Of a stretch of DNA of 64,000 nucleotides, positions 17,256-25,979 are shown piece after piece. Position 1 is the first letter of the stretch. Each line of letters opens with the position of its first letter. Source of the stretch: Bacteroidales bacterium (GTDB lineage: Bacteria; Bacteroidota; Bacteroidia; Bacteroidales; GCA-2748055); NCBI GenBank assembly GCA_029210585.1, contig JARGFP010000013.1, forward strand, positions 1 to 64,000, given 5' to 3'. A program made the translations under genes and the position numbers. The notes under the pieces were generated by a model that saw only the letters and a list, made by a program, of their open reading frames with translations, ran no database searches and was not told the DNA's origin.

Positions 17256-17354
17256 CAGGTTTGAGTTGCTGTAATAAATTTATAGCAAAAAATCTTAACT
17301 AAAGTTTCCTAGTTGATAAAATGTTGATAATGAGGTAAATATATAAACAAAAAA

Positions 17355-17419
17355 TGTTGCATGTCTTAGCCTAATTGGCTATATTTGAATTAGTTACCAA
17401 ACAAATACGACATGCAACA
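17355..17419 (+). promoter_or_regulatory. transposase promoter and start-codon-sequestering inverted repeat
   Basis: A TTG (17357-17359), 20-base spacer and TATATTTG (17380-17387) fit the Bacteroidota promoter. Perfect 11-bp inverted repeats TGTTGCATGTC (17355-17365) and GACATGCAACA (17409-17419) enclose it; the second arm covers the ATG at 17412. A smaller inverted repeat TAGCC/GGCTA (17367-17381) lies inside. A transcript from the element's own promoter would lack the first arm, while one reading in from outside could fold and hide the start. Confidence 0.6.
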
Positions 17420-19166
17420 CAATAAAATTACGGAAAATCTGGGTGAATTTCAAAAATTCCTGGACAATGACAATAAAACTGGCATGTGCCTGGAAGATAC
17501 AATTGGGTTCTTTGATATACGGCGCATATTCGGGCAGTTTGAATCTATTAAGCAGAGCGGTATCAGAGTAACGAGGATTATGACAACATTGCTTGTCATG
17601 TTGTTTTATCGCAGCAGGAATATCAATAGCTATTTCAGCGGACAGTATGGGAAGCAGATAGAAAAAGAGAGTGGTAAGAACCCATATTATGATATGTTGG
17701 GTAATGAGGATGTACCGTGGCGTGTAATCCTCTACTTATTTGCCAGGCGATACTTGAGTCTGATCTCCCGCATAGCTGACCATAGCAAGCATGTGATCAG
17801 GGCATTGATTTTCGATGACAGTCCGTTGGAAAAGACTGGTTGGAAGATAGAAGGGGTCAGTAAGATCCATGACCATGTTACAGGCAGGTATATACTGGGC
17901 TTCAAGCTTCTGGTTAGTGGCTACTGGGATGGCAACAGTTTTATTCCTATTGATTTTTCTCTGCACCGCGAGCGAGGCAAGGAACTTGATAAGGCGCGGC
18001 ATAATCGTAACCGTGCAAGGCGTAAGGCCAGGAAGGCTGAGGCTGCTTACCTGGAGCACAAGGACCGGCACCTGGAAAAAAGGGCATTGCTGAACTCACT
18101 GAAAGAAGAATTGGTCTCCGCATCAACGAAGGGTATAGAGTTGGAATATGACAAGCAGGAAAAACGGGTATCCCGTTCTAAGAATAAACAGTCGAAATTG
18201 CGGAAGCAGATGAAACAGGCTCAGTTCATCCTTGAAGAGAAAGAAGAGATCGTCAGGAAGAAAGAGAAGCAATCCCCGCTTTACGGTTTATCTCCGGCCC
18301 GGCAAAGGAAGCAGTTCAAGAAGAAAAGAGACAAGGATAGTCATGGACACAAACGGCGTTCAGAAGCAGATATGAGTAAAACCCAAAGTGTGATCAGAAT
18401 GATATCAAGGGCAGTGAAACGAGGCTTTGAATTTGAATATGTCTTATTTGACAGCTGGTTTTTCTCCAAGGAAATCCTTGCCCATATTGAATCTTTTCGA
18501 ACCAAAGGTATCAAGCTTGTAGCCATGGTGAAAATGGGTAGGAATCTGTACCGGGATTGTTTAAGTGGTCAGGAGATGGATGCAAATACGCTAAGGAAGA
18601 TTTACAAGAAGAAGGGTAAGGCACAGCGTAGCCGGAAGTATAATGCAACATACATCAGGGTTCCGGTATGGTACGATAACCGCAGGATTAACCTATTCTT
18701 TGTTAGGCTGGGATCGGGGAGCAAATGGAAGGTCTTTATCACCAATGACCTGGATCTGACATTCAATAAGCTACTTGAAGTGTACCATATCAGATGGTCG
18801 ATTGAGGTTTTTTATAAAGATGCCAAGCAGCACCTGCAACTCGGCAAATGCCAGTGCAACAACTTCGATTCCCAGATTGGGGCAGCTACCTTGGTCATGA
18901 TGCAGTACATTATGTTGCTTCTATACAAACAGAGGTACTACGGGCAGAGCTTAGGCAGCATCTTTGATCTGTTGAGTACGCAGGCTCAAGAAGAGAACAT
19001 TACCCGGTATCTGATGGACATATTCTGGGAAATCGCCCATGGGATCGGTGAAATTTTGAAAGTGGATATTATGGAACTGTTCGAAGAGATCATCCGTGAC
19101 CACCAAAAAGCTGAGGAGATAACCAGACTATTTTTACCAGCATTTGAAAGAAATCGGGCTGCATGA
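17412..19166 (+). CDS. IS4-like DDE transposase
   Basis: 584-residue transposase, apparently intact. First catalytic Asp in LIFDDSPLEKTG, second in VLFDSWFFSKEIL, and the Glu in the Y-(2)-R-(3)-E-(6)-K signature YHIRWSIEVFYKDAKQHLQL. Between the first and second Asp a long, charged, Lys/Arg/Glu-rich region (about residues 195-320) should form coiled coil; this insertion makes it longer than the common 400-450 residues of IS4 transposases. The start ATG lies inside an inverted repeat. The catalytic signature also occurs in the fragment at 3-353, but the two proteins differ clearly. Confidence 0.92.
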   Translation: MQHNKITENLGEFQKFLDNDNKTGMCLEDTIGFFDIRRIFGQFESIKQSGIRVTRIMTTLLVMLFYRSRNINSYFSGQYGKQIEKESGKNPYYDMLGNEDVPWRVILYLFARRYLSLISRIADHSKHVIRALIFDDSPLEKTGWKIEGVSKIHDHVTGRYILGFKLLVSGYWDGNSFIPIDFSLHRERGKELDKARHNRNRARRKARKAEAAYLEHKDRHLEKRALLNSLKEELVSASTKGIELEYDKQEKRVSRSKNKQSKLRKQMKQAQFILEEKEEIVRKKEKQSPLYGLSPARQRKQFKKKRDKDSHGHKRRSEADMSKTQSVIRMISRAVKRGFEFEYVLFDSWFFSKEILAHIESFRTKGIKLVAMVKMGRNLYRDCLSGQEMDANTLRKIYKKKGKAQRSRKYNATYIRVPVWYDNRRINLFFVRLGSGSKWKVFITNDLDLTFNKLLEVYHIRWSIEVFYKDAKQHLQLGKCQCNNFDSQIGAATLVMMQYIMLLLYKQRYYGQSLGSIFDLLSTQAQEENITRYLMDIFWEIAHGIGEILKVDIMELFEEIIRDHQKAEEITRLFLPAFERNRAA

Positions 19167-19290
19167 CAAGCCATGCCTATTGCAATGCGCTGTAATACAA
19201 TTGTTTAAAGAACGATGTACACAGAAAAACAAAATCCTAACGGATTGAAATATAATGAATTACAAACTAGGAAACTTTAGTAAAATGAAT

Positions 19291-19384
19291 TATATTTGAA
19301 TACCAATTTGTAGCAACTCACAATAAGGATTATTCCGTTGTGAAAACATTTAAGGCGGCCTGCATCAGCAGGTCGTTTTTTTTT
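19291..19384 (+). ncRNA. possible short structured RNA (promoter-like box to terminator)
   Basis: A TATATTTG box (19291-19298) right after the IS is followed within 60 bases by a hairpin TCACAA/TTGTGA (19318-19343) and a rho-independent terminator: GGCCTGC (19357-19363), ATCA loop, GCAGGTC (19368-19374), then a run of nine T. No ORF fits between. A short transcript of about 80 bases is possible. Equally, it may be only the terminator of a gene removed by the insertion. Confidence 0.3.
19357..19384 (+). terminator. rho-independent terminator
   Basis: Seven-pair stem (one G-U) GGCCTGC-ATCA-GCAGGTC followed by G and nine T on the plus strand. No gene ends directly before it except the transposase, whose stop is 190 bases upstream and inside the IS. 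Confidence 0.75.
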
Positions 19385-19422
19385 GGATTATTTTAAGGAA
19401 TGACGTTGGAGTGTTGACTTCC

Positions 19423-19488
19423 ATGAATAAACTTAAGGAATTCAAACAGGAAATCAAAATTATCGTGAAAGTTATCACGAAGTTATGA
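19423..19488 (+). CDS. possible 21-residue Lys-rich peptide
   Basis: ATG to TGA frame of 21 codons, MNKLKEFKQEIKIIVKVITK plus Leu. Hydrophobic and Lys residues alternate as in an amphipathic helix. The 3' half includes an inverted repeat TCGTGA/TCACGA (19463-19480). No promoter is clear and frames this short arise by chance, so it is only a candidate. Confidence 0.2.
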   Translation: MNKLKEFKQEIKIIVKVITKL

Positions 19489-19527
19489 GGATTTGCGGTC
19501 AAATTTAGATTTTGACTGCATCCACCC

Positions 19528-20859
19528 TCACTCCTGCAGAAAACCTGTCAGCACCCTGAAGATCTCATCCTGCTGTTCCTGTGGCATGTTCCTGATGCGG
19601 GTGCGGTGGGAGCCTTTCTCTTTGTAGAAGATACGGGAGTTGGTGTTTCCGCTCAGTTCAACGGCGGTGGCCGACCAGGTGTCGTATTCACCATAGATGA
19701 AGATGAAGTTTTGTGCTTCCTCAGTGATATACTTTTCGAGCGCCAGCTGGGTGCTGTTGTCAAAGGTTACTTCCGTATCTTCCGGCAGCGCGAATTCAAA
19801 ACCTCTCTGACCGAGGTGTTGAAGATAGGGCCTGAATGCTTCCAGCTGGTACCCGTAATAACCCATCTCGGTATAGGACTGGTAGAAGAAGGGCTGGTAT
19901 TCGATGACAAATTTATCGGCGAAATAATCAAAGCCGCCGACCTTGTTCATGTGCGCAATGATCTGTTCGGGCGTGGCACTCTTCCCTGGAATCTCAGCGC
20001 AGGAGACATAGCCCCATTGCCAGAATGCAAAGGAATACTCCAGTACGCAGTACTCGAATGCCGTTGCATACCCTCCGGCCAGGTTGTAGGTATATCCCTT
20101 TCTTTCCGAAAATTCCCTGAAAGCCGGCAGCAGTTCTTCCTGGTGTTTCAGCGCATATTTCTGGAACTTCCTGATTTTCCTCCGGCAGGCTTTGCTTCCC
20201 ACCTGGTCGAGGAAGCTGTAGATCCTCGGATCTTCAATACTTTTATTGAGGGGAGCGACATAAGGTATGCGGACATCCACATCGCCGGGGTAATAGAAAC
20301 TGTGGTACATCACGGTCTGTCCCCCCTTGCTGATCCCGGTGGAGATCCACTTCCCGGTATAGAAGTCGTTGAATTGCTCTACGATACGGTGGTGATCGGA
20401 GGCTGACTGCCAGGTATTGAGATATTCCCATTGGACGCTGTCGGGAACGCTGTTCCCGAAATAGCGGTGCTCTGCGATGATCTGGTTGCAGCGGAGGAGC
20501 GCTGCCGGTTCACTGGTATAGTAGTACCCGGCCGAATATCCTTCCGTAACAAGCACCACCGGCATTTCCATTCCTGTATGGGAGATGTACAGCCGTTGAC
20601 AGAAGCTTCCTTTTTCCGGGTTCCTGTGGTCAACGGGTTGTTCGAACATCACTTCGTAGATGTGGCTGTAGAATGATTCCCGTTCCAGGACCTTCACATT
20701 CTTCAGCGGCAGTTTGCTGAGGAAATCTTCGATGGAAGAGGTGGCCTGCAGGGTGCTCCACGATACAATGAACACTAGCAGCAAGGCAAACCGGGGTATG
20801 CGTGTTAATTTTGTCAATGCGCTCAAATGGTTAAAATGACCAGTAGCAAATGTAATCAA
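19528..20859 (-). CDS. S37 family serine peptidase (PS-10 type)
   Basis: Exported serine peptidase related to Streptomyces tripeptidyl aminopeptidase (MEROPS S37), common in Bacteroidota. The alpha/beta-hydrolase nucleophile elbow is GISKGG (Ser in WISTGISKGGQTVMY). The catalytic Asp is likely in IYGEYDTWSA and the His in EKGSHRTRI near the C-terminus. FEQPVDHRNP and TEGYSAGYYY are typical of the family. A signal peptide (FALLLVFIVSWSTLQA) follows a Lys/Arg stretch. There is no ATG at the 5' end: TTG at 20859 or TTG about 12 codons later must be used, so the exact start is uncertain. Confidence 0.85.
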   Translation of the reverse strand: MITFATGHFNHLSALTKLTRIPRFALLLVFIVSWSTLQATSSIEDFLSKLPLKNVKVLERESFYSHIYEVMFEQPVDHRNPEKGSFCQRLYISHTGMEMPVVLVTEGYSAGYYYTSEPAALLRCNQIIAEHRYFGNSVPDSVQWEYLNTWQSASDHHRIVEQFNDFYTGKWISTGISKGGQTVMYHSFYYPGDVDVRIPYVAPLNKSIEDPRIYSFLDQVGSKACRRKIRKFQKYALKHQEELLPAFREFSERKGYTYNLAGGYATAFEYCVLEYSFAFWQWGYVSCAEIPGKSATPEQIIAHMNKVGGFDYFADKFVIEYQPFFYQSYTEMGYYGYQLEAFRPYLQHLGQRGFEFALPEDTEVTFDNSTQLALEKYITEEAQNFIFIYGEYDTWSATAVELSGNTNSRIFYKEKGSHRTRIRNMPQEQQDEIFRVLTGFLQE

Positions 20860-20967
20860 AATGCCTCATTCAGTAACAGTTAATAGCTGTAAAAAATTTA
20901 CAGTTCACGCCATTTGATACAATCACTATGCCGGGATGGCGCAGTGGGTATTCCCTGTTCGGGGAGG

Positions 20968-22731
20968 TCAGTCGATAGGTGCGACATTGTACCTGTACAC
21001 CGGGTACCTGCGGTAAGTGGGTTCCGACCAGGGGGAATGTTCATAGATCCACCGCAACTGCGCGTACCCGTCGGCCGAAAAGGCAGGGTCTGCCTCCCGT
21101 TTTTCCATGAACCGCGCACGCAGTCCGGGATCTTCTTTCAGCAGGGATGCCGCTGTTTCCTCAAAAAGGTAGGGCGAAAAATATTCATTCCTGGAGAGCA
21201 CTGCATCGAAGAAATTCCAGCTGAAAAAGGAGTCGTATCCCTGTGGTTCGAGGGTCTGAACGATATAGCCGGCCCCGCGCTGGCATACCGGGACCATGTA
21301 ATCACCTGCATAGAGGCGGACCGGCCCGTGATCCTTCCGCACTGTGGTGTTATAGTGCCAGTAATGACCGCTGTAGGGTTCCTGCGTGGTATTGAAATCC
21401 TCAATATGGTAGATATCAACCAGCAGGGTGGTATCGTGCGGAAGCTGTTCCATGCTGATCCCGCTGCATTGCAGCCGTTCGATCACCTCCTGCCAGGCCG
21501 ACGGAATAATGTAATATCCGGGTTTTTCCACCGTTACCACGGGCGTGAAATCATTGTAAAACGGGATGGAATCCTGCCACACATCTTCCCGGTCGTAGTA
21601 CAATCTTTCCAGACCTGTCACCTCGCTCGTCCTGGTCTTTGCCCGGTAGCCCCTGAAAAGGATGTTGTCGAAATGTGACTTATCGTTTTCCCAGCGCAGG
21701 ACATGTTCTGTTTTCTCCATACTTTGCTGAATGGCACGTTGCTTGTTTCGTGCGATCTCTTCCGCATGATTGTGGGTAAAAAGCACGATTTCTTCCAGGA
21801 AATATTTGGTGGACAGTACCCGCTCGTGGTAAGGTTTGAGCATGTGGGTCTCCACGGTGAAGGCAAGAATCTGGAAAAAAGTGGTATATCCTGCCAGGTA
21901 CCTGGGGGTGTCGATGAATCCCTCAAATCCCTGGTCGGGAGTGGTCCTGAACACATTCACATACCTGCACATTTTATAGGGAGAGTCATTCATCGCCCGG
22001 TTCAGGACCGGTTCCATCACTTTCTGCATGAAGGTGGACTGGGGTTCTTCCAGTTGTTGGGGATGACTGGCAATGAGTGTGACGGTGTAGGGGTAGTCGG
22101 CCCCGTTGGTGCTGTGGGTATCGACGAAAATATCCGGATCCCATGCATGGATGGTCCTGGCGAGGGATCGTGCATTGCGGGTATCCATTTTCACAAAATC
22201 CCTGTTGAGGTCCAGGTTCCTCGCGTTTGCGCGGAAACCGTGTTCTTCCGGACCGTTCTGGTTGGTGCGGTGGTAGGGGCTCCTGTTGAGTGCTCCGCCC
22301 ACATTGAATACCGGCACGATGAGCAGTACCGTGTTTTCCAGGTACCCGGCTGTCCTGTGGTTGCCGGCGAGTACTTCAGCTGCAAATTCCAGGCTGGCAT
22401 CGATGCCGTTGCTCTCCCCGGGATGGATCCCGTTATTGATGAGGATGATGCGCTTGCCGGCTGCGCGGACCTGTCCGGGTTCAAAGAGCCCGTCGGTGGA
22501 GATGATGAACAGGTGCAGCGGCTTTCCCGCATCGGTGGTCCCTGTTTCGATCAGACGTGCAGCCGGGTAGATGCTGTCGAGCATTGCATACCACTCAATG
22601 ACCTCGTGCCATTCCGGCGACCGGTTATTGGTGTAATCGAGCCGGATCTGTGAAAAAGCATTGGAGGCCACCAGCAGTCCCGCCAGGAAAAGAATAGCGG
22701 TACGTTGGCGGATGGTTGTCCGCTTTGCCAT
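20968..22731 (-). CDS. M14 family zinc carboxypeptidase
   Basis: Secreted metallocarboxypeptidase-like protein. The zinc ligands are visible as INNGIHPGESNG (His and Glu of HxxE) and DTHSTNGADYPYT (third His). Between them comes the substrate-binding segment NVGGALNRSPYHRTNQNGP, RNARNLDLNRDF. A signal peptide begins at Met 22731 (MAKRTTIRQRTAILFLAGLLVASNAFSQ), which is why I reject the longer frame starting at 22791. At about 587 residues it matches Bacteroidota M14 proteins with a C-terminal beta-rich extension. Substrate unknown: peptides or amidated cell-wall parts. It lies just upstream of the S37 peptidase on the same strand, so the pair may act together in periplasmic or outer peptide degradation. 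Confidence 0.88.
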   Translation of the reverse strand: MAKRTTIRQRTAILFLAGLLVASNAFSQIRLDYTNNRSPEWHEVIEWYAMLDSIYPAARLIETGTTDAGKPLHLFIISTDGLFEPGQVRAAGKRIILINNGIHPGESNGIDASLEFAAEVLAGNHRTAGYLENTVLLIVPVFNVGGALNRSPYHRTNQNGPEEHGFRANARNLDLNRDFVKMDTRNARSLARTIHAWDPDIFVDTHSTNGADYPYTVTLIASHPQQLEEPQSTFMQKVMEPVLNRAMNDSPYKMCRYVNVFRTTPDQGFEGFIDTPRYLAGYTTFFQILAFTVETHMLKPYHERVLSTKYFLEEIVLFTHNHAEEIARNKQRAIQQSMEKTEHVLRWENDKSHFDNILFRGYRAKTRTSEVTGLERLYYDREDVWQDSIPFYNDFTPVVTVEKPGYYIIPSAWQEVIERLQCSGISMEQLPHDTTLLVDIYHIEDFNTTQEPYSGHYWHYNTTVRKDHGPVRLYAGDYMVPVCQRGAGYIVQTLEPQGYDSFFSWNFFDAVLSRNEYFSPYLFEETAASLLKEDPGLRARFMEKREADPAFSADGYAQLRWIYEHSPWSEPTYRRYPVYRYNVAPID

Positions 22732-22848
22732 GTACAGGAAACCGGCACCATCGTTGGGGATGTGACTTTTTTGTGAATATATCGATGTCATGCAGTGGAT
22801 TGACTTAATGAATGTTACTTAGTTTATGAACCGTGAACCACCGCAACA

Positions 22849-24279
22849 TCAGGTTACCTTACTCAGTTTGATCATGTTGGTTTTTCCCTTTTTGATCACC
22901 GGGATGCTTCCCACATGTACCACCAGGTCGTTCTTTTTGATCAGGTTCTGGCTGAGGAGGAATTCCAGGGTGTAATCGATGTAATCGTTGATATTCCCGA
23001 ATTCGCCAAAGTAGTATGCCCTGACGCCCCAGACCAGTGACATTTTCCTGAGCAGGTTTTCATTCATGGTGAAGGTGAAAATGTTGGCCCTCGGTCGGTG
23101 GGAACTGATTCGGTAGGCGGTATATCCCGAGTTGGTAAGGCAGATGATCGCAGCGGCCTCTGATTGTTCGGCCATGACCACGGCATTGTAGCATACCGAG
23201 TCTTGCAGGAAGGTTTCGTTATGAATCGCGGGCGGATGCTTCCTGAAGAAATGAAAGCCCCGTGATTCTGTTGAATCGATCACCAGCTGCATGTTCTTTA
23301 TGGTTCCCACGGGGTATTTGCCCACGGAAGTCTCCCCGCTCAGCATCACCGTGTCGGCCCCATCCAGCACTGCATTGGCCACATCGTTGGCTTCGGCCCT
23401 GGTGGGAGTGGCATTGATGATCATGCTTTCCATCATCTGGGTGGCGATGATCACCGGTTTGGACATGGCGATGCATTTGTTGACGATGTTTTTCTGGATC
23501 AGCGGAACCTTGTGAAACGGCACCTCCACACCGAGGTCGCCGCGGGCCACCATGATTGCATCGGAGACTTCGATGATCTCGTCGAGTTCCTCGAGTGCCT
23601 CCGGCTTTTCGATCTTGGCGATCACGCTGGTGTTTTTTCCGGAGGCGGCAATGAGCTCCTTGAGGTCAATTATATCCTGCGCCTTTCGTACGAAGGAGAG
23701 CGCGATCCAGTCCACATCATGCTTCAGCACAAAGTGTGCATCCTCGATATCTTTCTCGGTCAGACTGGGTTTGGAGATCCTTGTACTGGGCAGGTTCACT
23801 CCTTTCTTGGAAGACAGTGGTCCGCCCACAACGACTTCGGTGCGAACAGAATTCTTCCCGTTGGTACCGGTGACCTTCAGTTCCAGTTTGCCGTCGTCGA
23901 TGAGGATCGTATCTCCCTTCTTCACGTCCTGTGGCAACAGGTCGTAGCTGATATAAGCTCTGCGGTCGGTGCCGGTACATTCCTCGGTGGTGAGTTCAAA
24001 CTCCCGACCTGCTTCCAGCATTACTGCGTCGTTTTCCATGACGCCCACACGCAGTTTGGGACCCTGCAGGTCGGCCAGCAGGGCCACATTTGAGTTGAGT
24101 TCCTTGTTCAGTTCCAGCACGGTATTGATCCGGGCCAGCTGTTCATCGTGGCCGCCGTGGGAAAAATTCAGTCGTACCACGTCGATCCCTTCGTGAAACA
24201 TTTTTTCAAGGATAGCTTTGTTTTCCGAGGCGGGGCCGATGGTCGCAATGATCTTGGCATGTGAACGTTCGTGTCTCAT
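22849..24279 (-). CDS. pyk: pyruvate kinase
   Basis: Catalyses phosphoenolpyruvate + ADP to pyruvate + ATP, the last step of glycolysis. Motifs: TKIIATIGPAS-like HAKIIATIGPASENK at the start, MVRLNFSHG-like VVRLNFSHGGH, ADLQGPKLRVG, the signature IAKIEKPEALEELDEI, MVARGDLGVEVP and KPVIIATQMMESM. The domain order A-B-A-C is complete in 476 residues. It ends at a conserved C-terminal domain with a short tail. Monocistronic by spacing. Confidence 0.97.
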   Translation of the reverse strand: MRHERSHAKIIATIGPASENKAILEKMFHEGIDVVRLNFSHGGHDEQLARINTVLELNKELNSNVALLADLQGPKLRVGVMENDAVMLEAGREFELTTEECTGTDRRAYISYDLLPQDVKKGDTILIDDGKLELKVTGTNGKNSVRTEVVVGGPLSSKKGVNLPSTRISKPSLTEKDIEDAHFVLKHDVDWIALSFVRKAQDIIDLKELIAASGKNTSVIAKIEKPEALEELDEIIEVSDAIMVARGDLGVEVPFHKVPLIQKNIVNKCIAMSKPVIIATQMMESMIINATPTRAEANDVANAVLDGADTVMLSGETSVGKYPVGTIKNMQLVIDSTESRGFHFFRKHPPAIHNETFLQDSVCYNAVVMAEQSEAAAIICLTNSGYTAYRISSHRPRANIFTFTMNENLLRKMSLVWGVRAYYFGEFGNINDYIDYTLEFLLSQNLIKKNDLVVHVGSIPVIKKGKTNMIKLSKVT

Positions 24280-24397
24280 ATTCGTTGGTTAATTTGGTAA
24301 AAAGATACAATAGTTCTGGTTAAAAACCTGCGTCATTGTAATTTTTACGGTATTGTATTTTTTCAGGAATATACCATTTACTGGAATACTCCATGTA

Positions 24398-25240
24398 TCA
24401 GAATTGCATTTTCTTCAGGGTTGCTATTTCATCTGCCCACAGTTCAGGGTCGGGTGTTTCAAGAATCAGCGGCATGTGGTCGAAGCGCGGGTCCTTCATA
24501 ATGAACCGGAAAGGTTCGGTTCCCAGGGTGCCCTTTCCCAGGCTGTCGTGCCGGTCGACGCGGCTGCCAAGCACTTTTTTTGAATCATTCAGGTGCATCC
24601 CCATCAGGTATTTCCTTCCCACGATCTCATCGAAGTCACCAAACACCTTGTTGAATGTTGCTATATTTTTCAGGTCGTACCCTGCTGAGTAGGCATGTGC
24701 GGTATCGATACATACCCCAACGCGGTCCTTATCTTCCACCAGGTCGATGATGTACCGGAGGTGTTCGAAGCTGTACCCCAGGTTGGTACCTTGTCCGGCG
24801 GTATTTTCGATCACAGCGGCAACGCCGCTTGTGTTGTCCAGCGCGATGTTGATGCTTTCGGCAATGATTTGCATGCATTGTTCCCCGGAAATCTTGTTGA
24901 GGTGACTTCCCGGGTGGAAGTTCAGCCGGTCGATCCCCAGCTGCTCACACCGCTGCATCTCGTCGAGGAATGCTGCGCGGGATTTTTCGAGTCCTTCTTT
25001 TTCCGGGTGACCCAGGTTGATCAGGTAGCTGTCGTGCGGCAGGATCTGTCCCGGCCCGAAACCATGTTTATCGCAGTTCCTGCGAAAAGCGCTGATGTTT
25101 TTTTTCTCCAGGGGTTTGGGGGACCACTGGCGCTGGTTCCTGGTGAAGAGTCCGAATGCAGTGGCCCCGATGGCTGCCGCATTCACCGGGGCGTTTTCCA
25201 CCCCGCCGGATGCGCTGACATGTGCACCAATATACTTCAT
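24398..25240 (-). CDS. nfo: endonuclease IV (AP endonuclease)
   Basis: Zinc-dependent AP endonuclease of base-excision repair, acting in the cytoplasm. TIM-barrel zinc ligands are seen in order: [10 protein letters not shown] start, [20 protein letters not shown] (Glu), [16 protein letters not shown] (Asp, His), MHLNDSK (His, Asp), and ILETPDP (Glu). 280 residues is the standard length. The ATG at 25240 is preceded by a good -7 box at 25264-25271. Confidence 0.97.
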   Translation of the reverse strand: MKYIGAHVSASGGVENAPVNAAAIGATAFGLFTRNQRQWSPKPLEKKNISAFRRNCDKHGFGPGQILPHDSYLINLGHPEKEGLEKSRAAFLDEMQRCEQLGIDRLNFHPGSHLNKISGEQCMQIIAESINIALDNTSGVAAVIENTAGQGTNLGYSFEHLRYIIDLVEDKDRVGVCIDTAHAYSAGYDLKNIATFNKVFGDFDEIVGRKYLMGMHLNDSKKVLGSRVDRHDSLGKGTLGTEPFRFIMKDPRFDHMPLILETPDPELWADEIATLKKMQF

Positions 25241-25263
25241 AGGTGATTGTTGGTATTCTGGTG

Positions 25264-25271
25264 CAAAGATA
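25264..25271 (-). promoter_or_regulatory. -7 box for nfo
   Basis: Minus-strand TATCTTTG (CAAAGATA on plus), a full match to TAnnTTTG, 23 bases before the nfo ATG. Confidence 0.5.
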
Positions 25272-25349
25272 CAGAGTTCCGCGGGAAATGAAACATAAAA
25301 ATGGAGGGTCGGCCAGGGACGCCCCCGGGATCATTCGCTTTTTTAAAAT

Positions 25350-25386
25350 AAATCAGGCTGTCCGTATGGCACGGACAGCCTGATTT
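25350..25386 (-). terminator. strong bidirectional hairpin terminator
   Basis: Perfect 16-bp stem AAATCAGGCTGTCCGT with a 5-base loop and its exact complement. On the minus strand it is followed by ATTTTAAAAAAG, downstream of the thioredoxin pair. It should end that transcript before nfo. Confidence 0.85.
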
Positions 25387-25414
25387 CCACTAACTCAACC
25401 TACTTGTTGAAAGA

Positions 25415-25960
25415 TTACAGTGCTTCTGCGTCTCCTTCTCCAAGTAAAAGTTCATCGATCATCTGGACAAACATTTGTTTTGTTTCTTCGGGGGTCCTTG
25501 CAATCCCGTTGCTCATGGTTGGCTTTCCCTCTTCTGGAATGAACAGGAAAGCGGGAATGCTCCGGATACCGAAAACGGAAGAGAGTTCGCGCTCTACTTC
25601 GGTGTCCACTTTATAAACGTAGATTTCATCCTTGTATTCAGATGCAAGTTCTTCCAGGATCGGGGCCGCGATCTTACACGGTCCGCACCAGTCTGCATAA
25701 AAGTCAATGATCGCAGGCTTGTCGCCCTTGTAGATCCACTCCGAGGGGTTGGATTCATAGTCCATCACCCTGGTCAGGAAATCAGCCTTGGTCAGGTTGA
25801 TGGTCTCCCCGCCCTTTGCTGTTGCTTTGCTTTCGCTTGCAACCGGCTCATTTCCGTCAGATACTTTCGTTGCAGAAGCTCCTGATGGTTCACTGCTGTT
25901 TCCGCAGCCTGTGATGGCTACAGAAACCATTGCAAGTACCAATATATATTTTCTCATCAT
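25415..25960 (-). CDS. lipoprotein thioredoxin
   Basis: Membrane-anchored thioredoxin of about 181 residues. A signal with lipobox (MMRKYILVLAMVSVAITGC) gives a lipidated Cys, followed by a Ser/Ala/Gly/Thr-rich linker. The thioredoxin domain has the redox motif WCGPCK in FYADWCGPCKIAAPILEELA and the cis-Pro in FGIRSIPAFLFIP. Disulfide reduction in the periplasm is the expected role. The true start is ATG 25960 or 25957, since the longer frame adds ten non-signal residues. It follows the cytoplasmic thioredoxin gene by 19 bases and shares strong identity with it over the whole domain, so it is a tandem duplicate that gained an export signal. Confidence 0.9.
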   Translation of the reverse strand: MMRKYILVLAMVSVAITGCGNSSEPSGASATKVSDGNEPVASESKATAKGGETINLTKADFLTRVMDYESNPSEWIYKGDKPAIIDFYADWCGPCKIAAPILEELASEYKDEIYVYKVDTEVERELSSVFGIRSIPAFLFIPEEGKPTMSNGIARTPEETKQMFVQMIDELLLGEGDAEAL

Positions 25961-25979
25961 TTTCCAGGTCCTTTCTTTA

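Larger units (their letters stand above)
17298..19281 (+). mobile_element. complete IS4-like insertion sequence
   Basis: A 1984-bp element bounded by perfect 17-bp inverted repeats, ACTAAAGTTTCCTAGTT at 17298-17314 and its complement at 19265-19281. It carries one transposase gene that fills most of the element. The outermost bases may extend by TTA/TTT. I see no target-site duplication in the flanks (AAAAAATCTTA left, AAAATGAATTA right), so flanking DNA may have been rearranged after insertion. The element lies just upstream of, and transcribed away from, the ECF sigma gene. Confidence 0.85.

Noticed and set aside
17298-19281. Target-site duplication of the IS
   Set aside because: The flanking bases do not match over 4 or more positions directly outside the inverted repeats.
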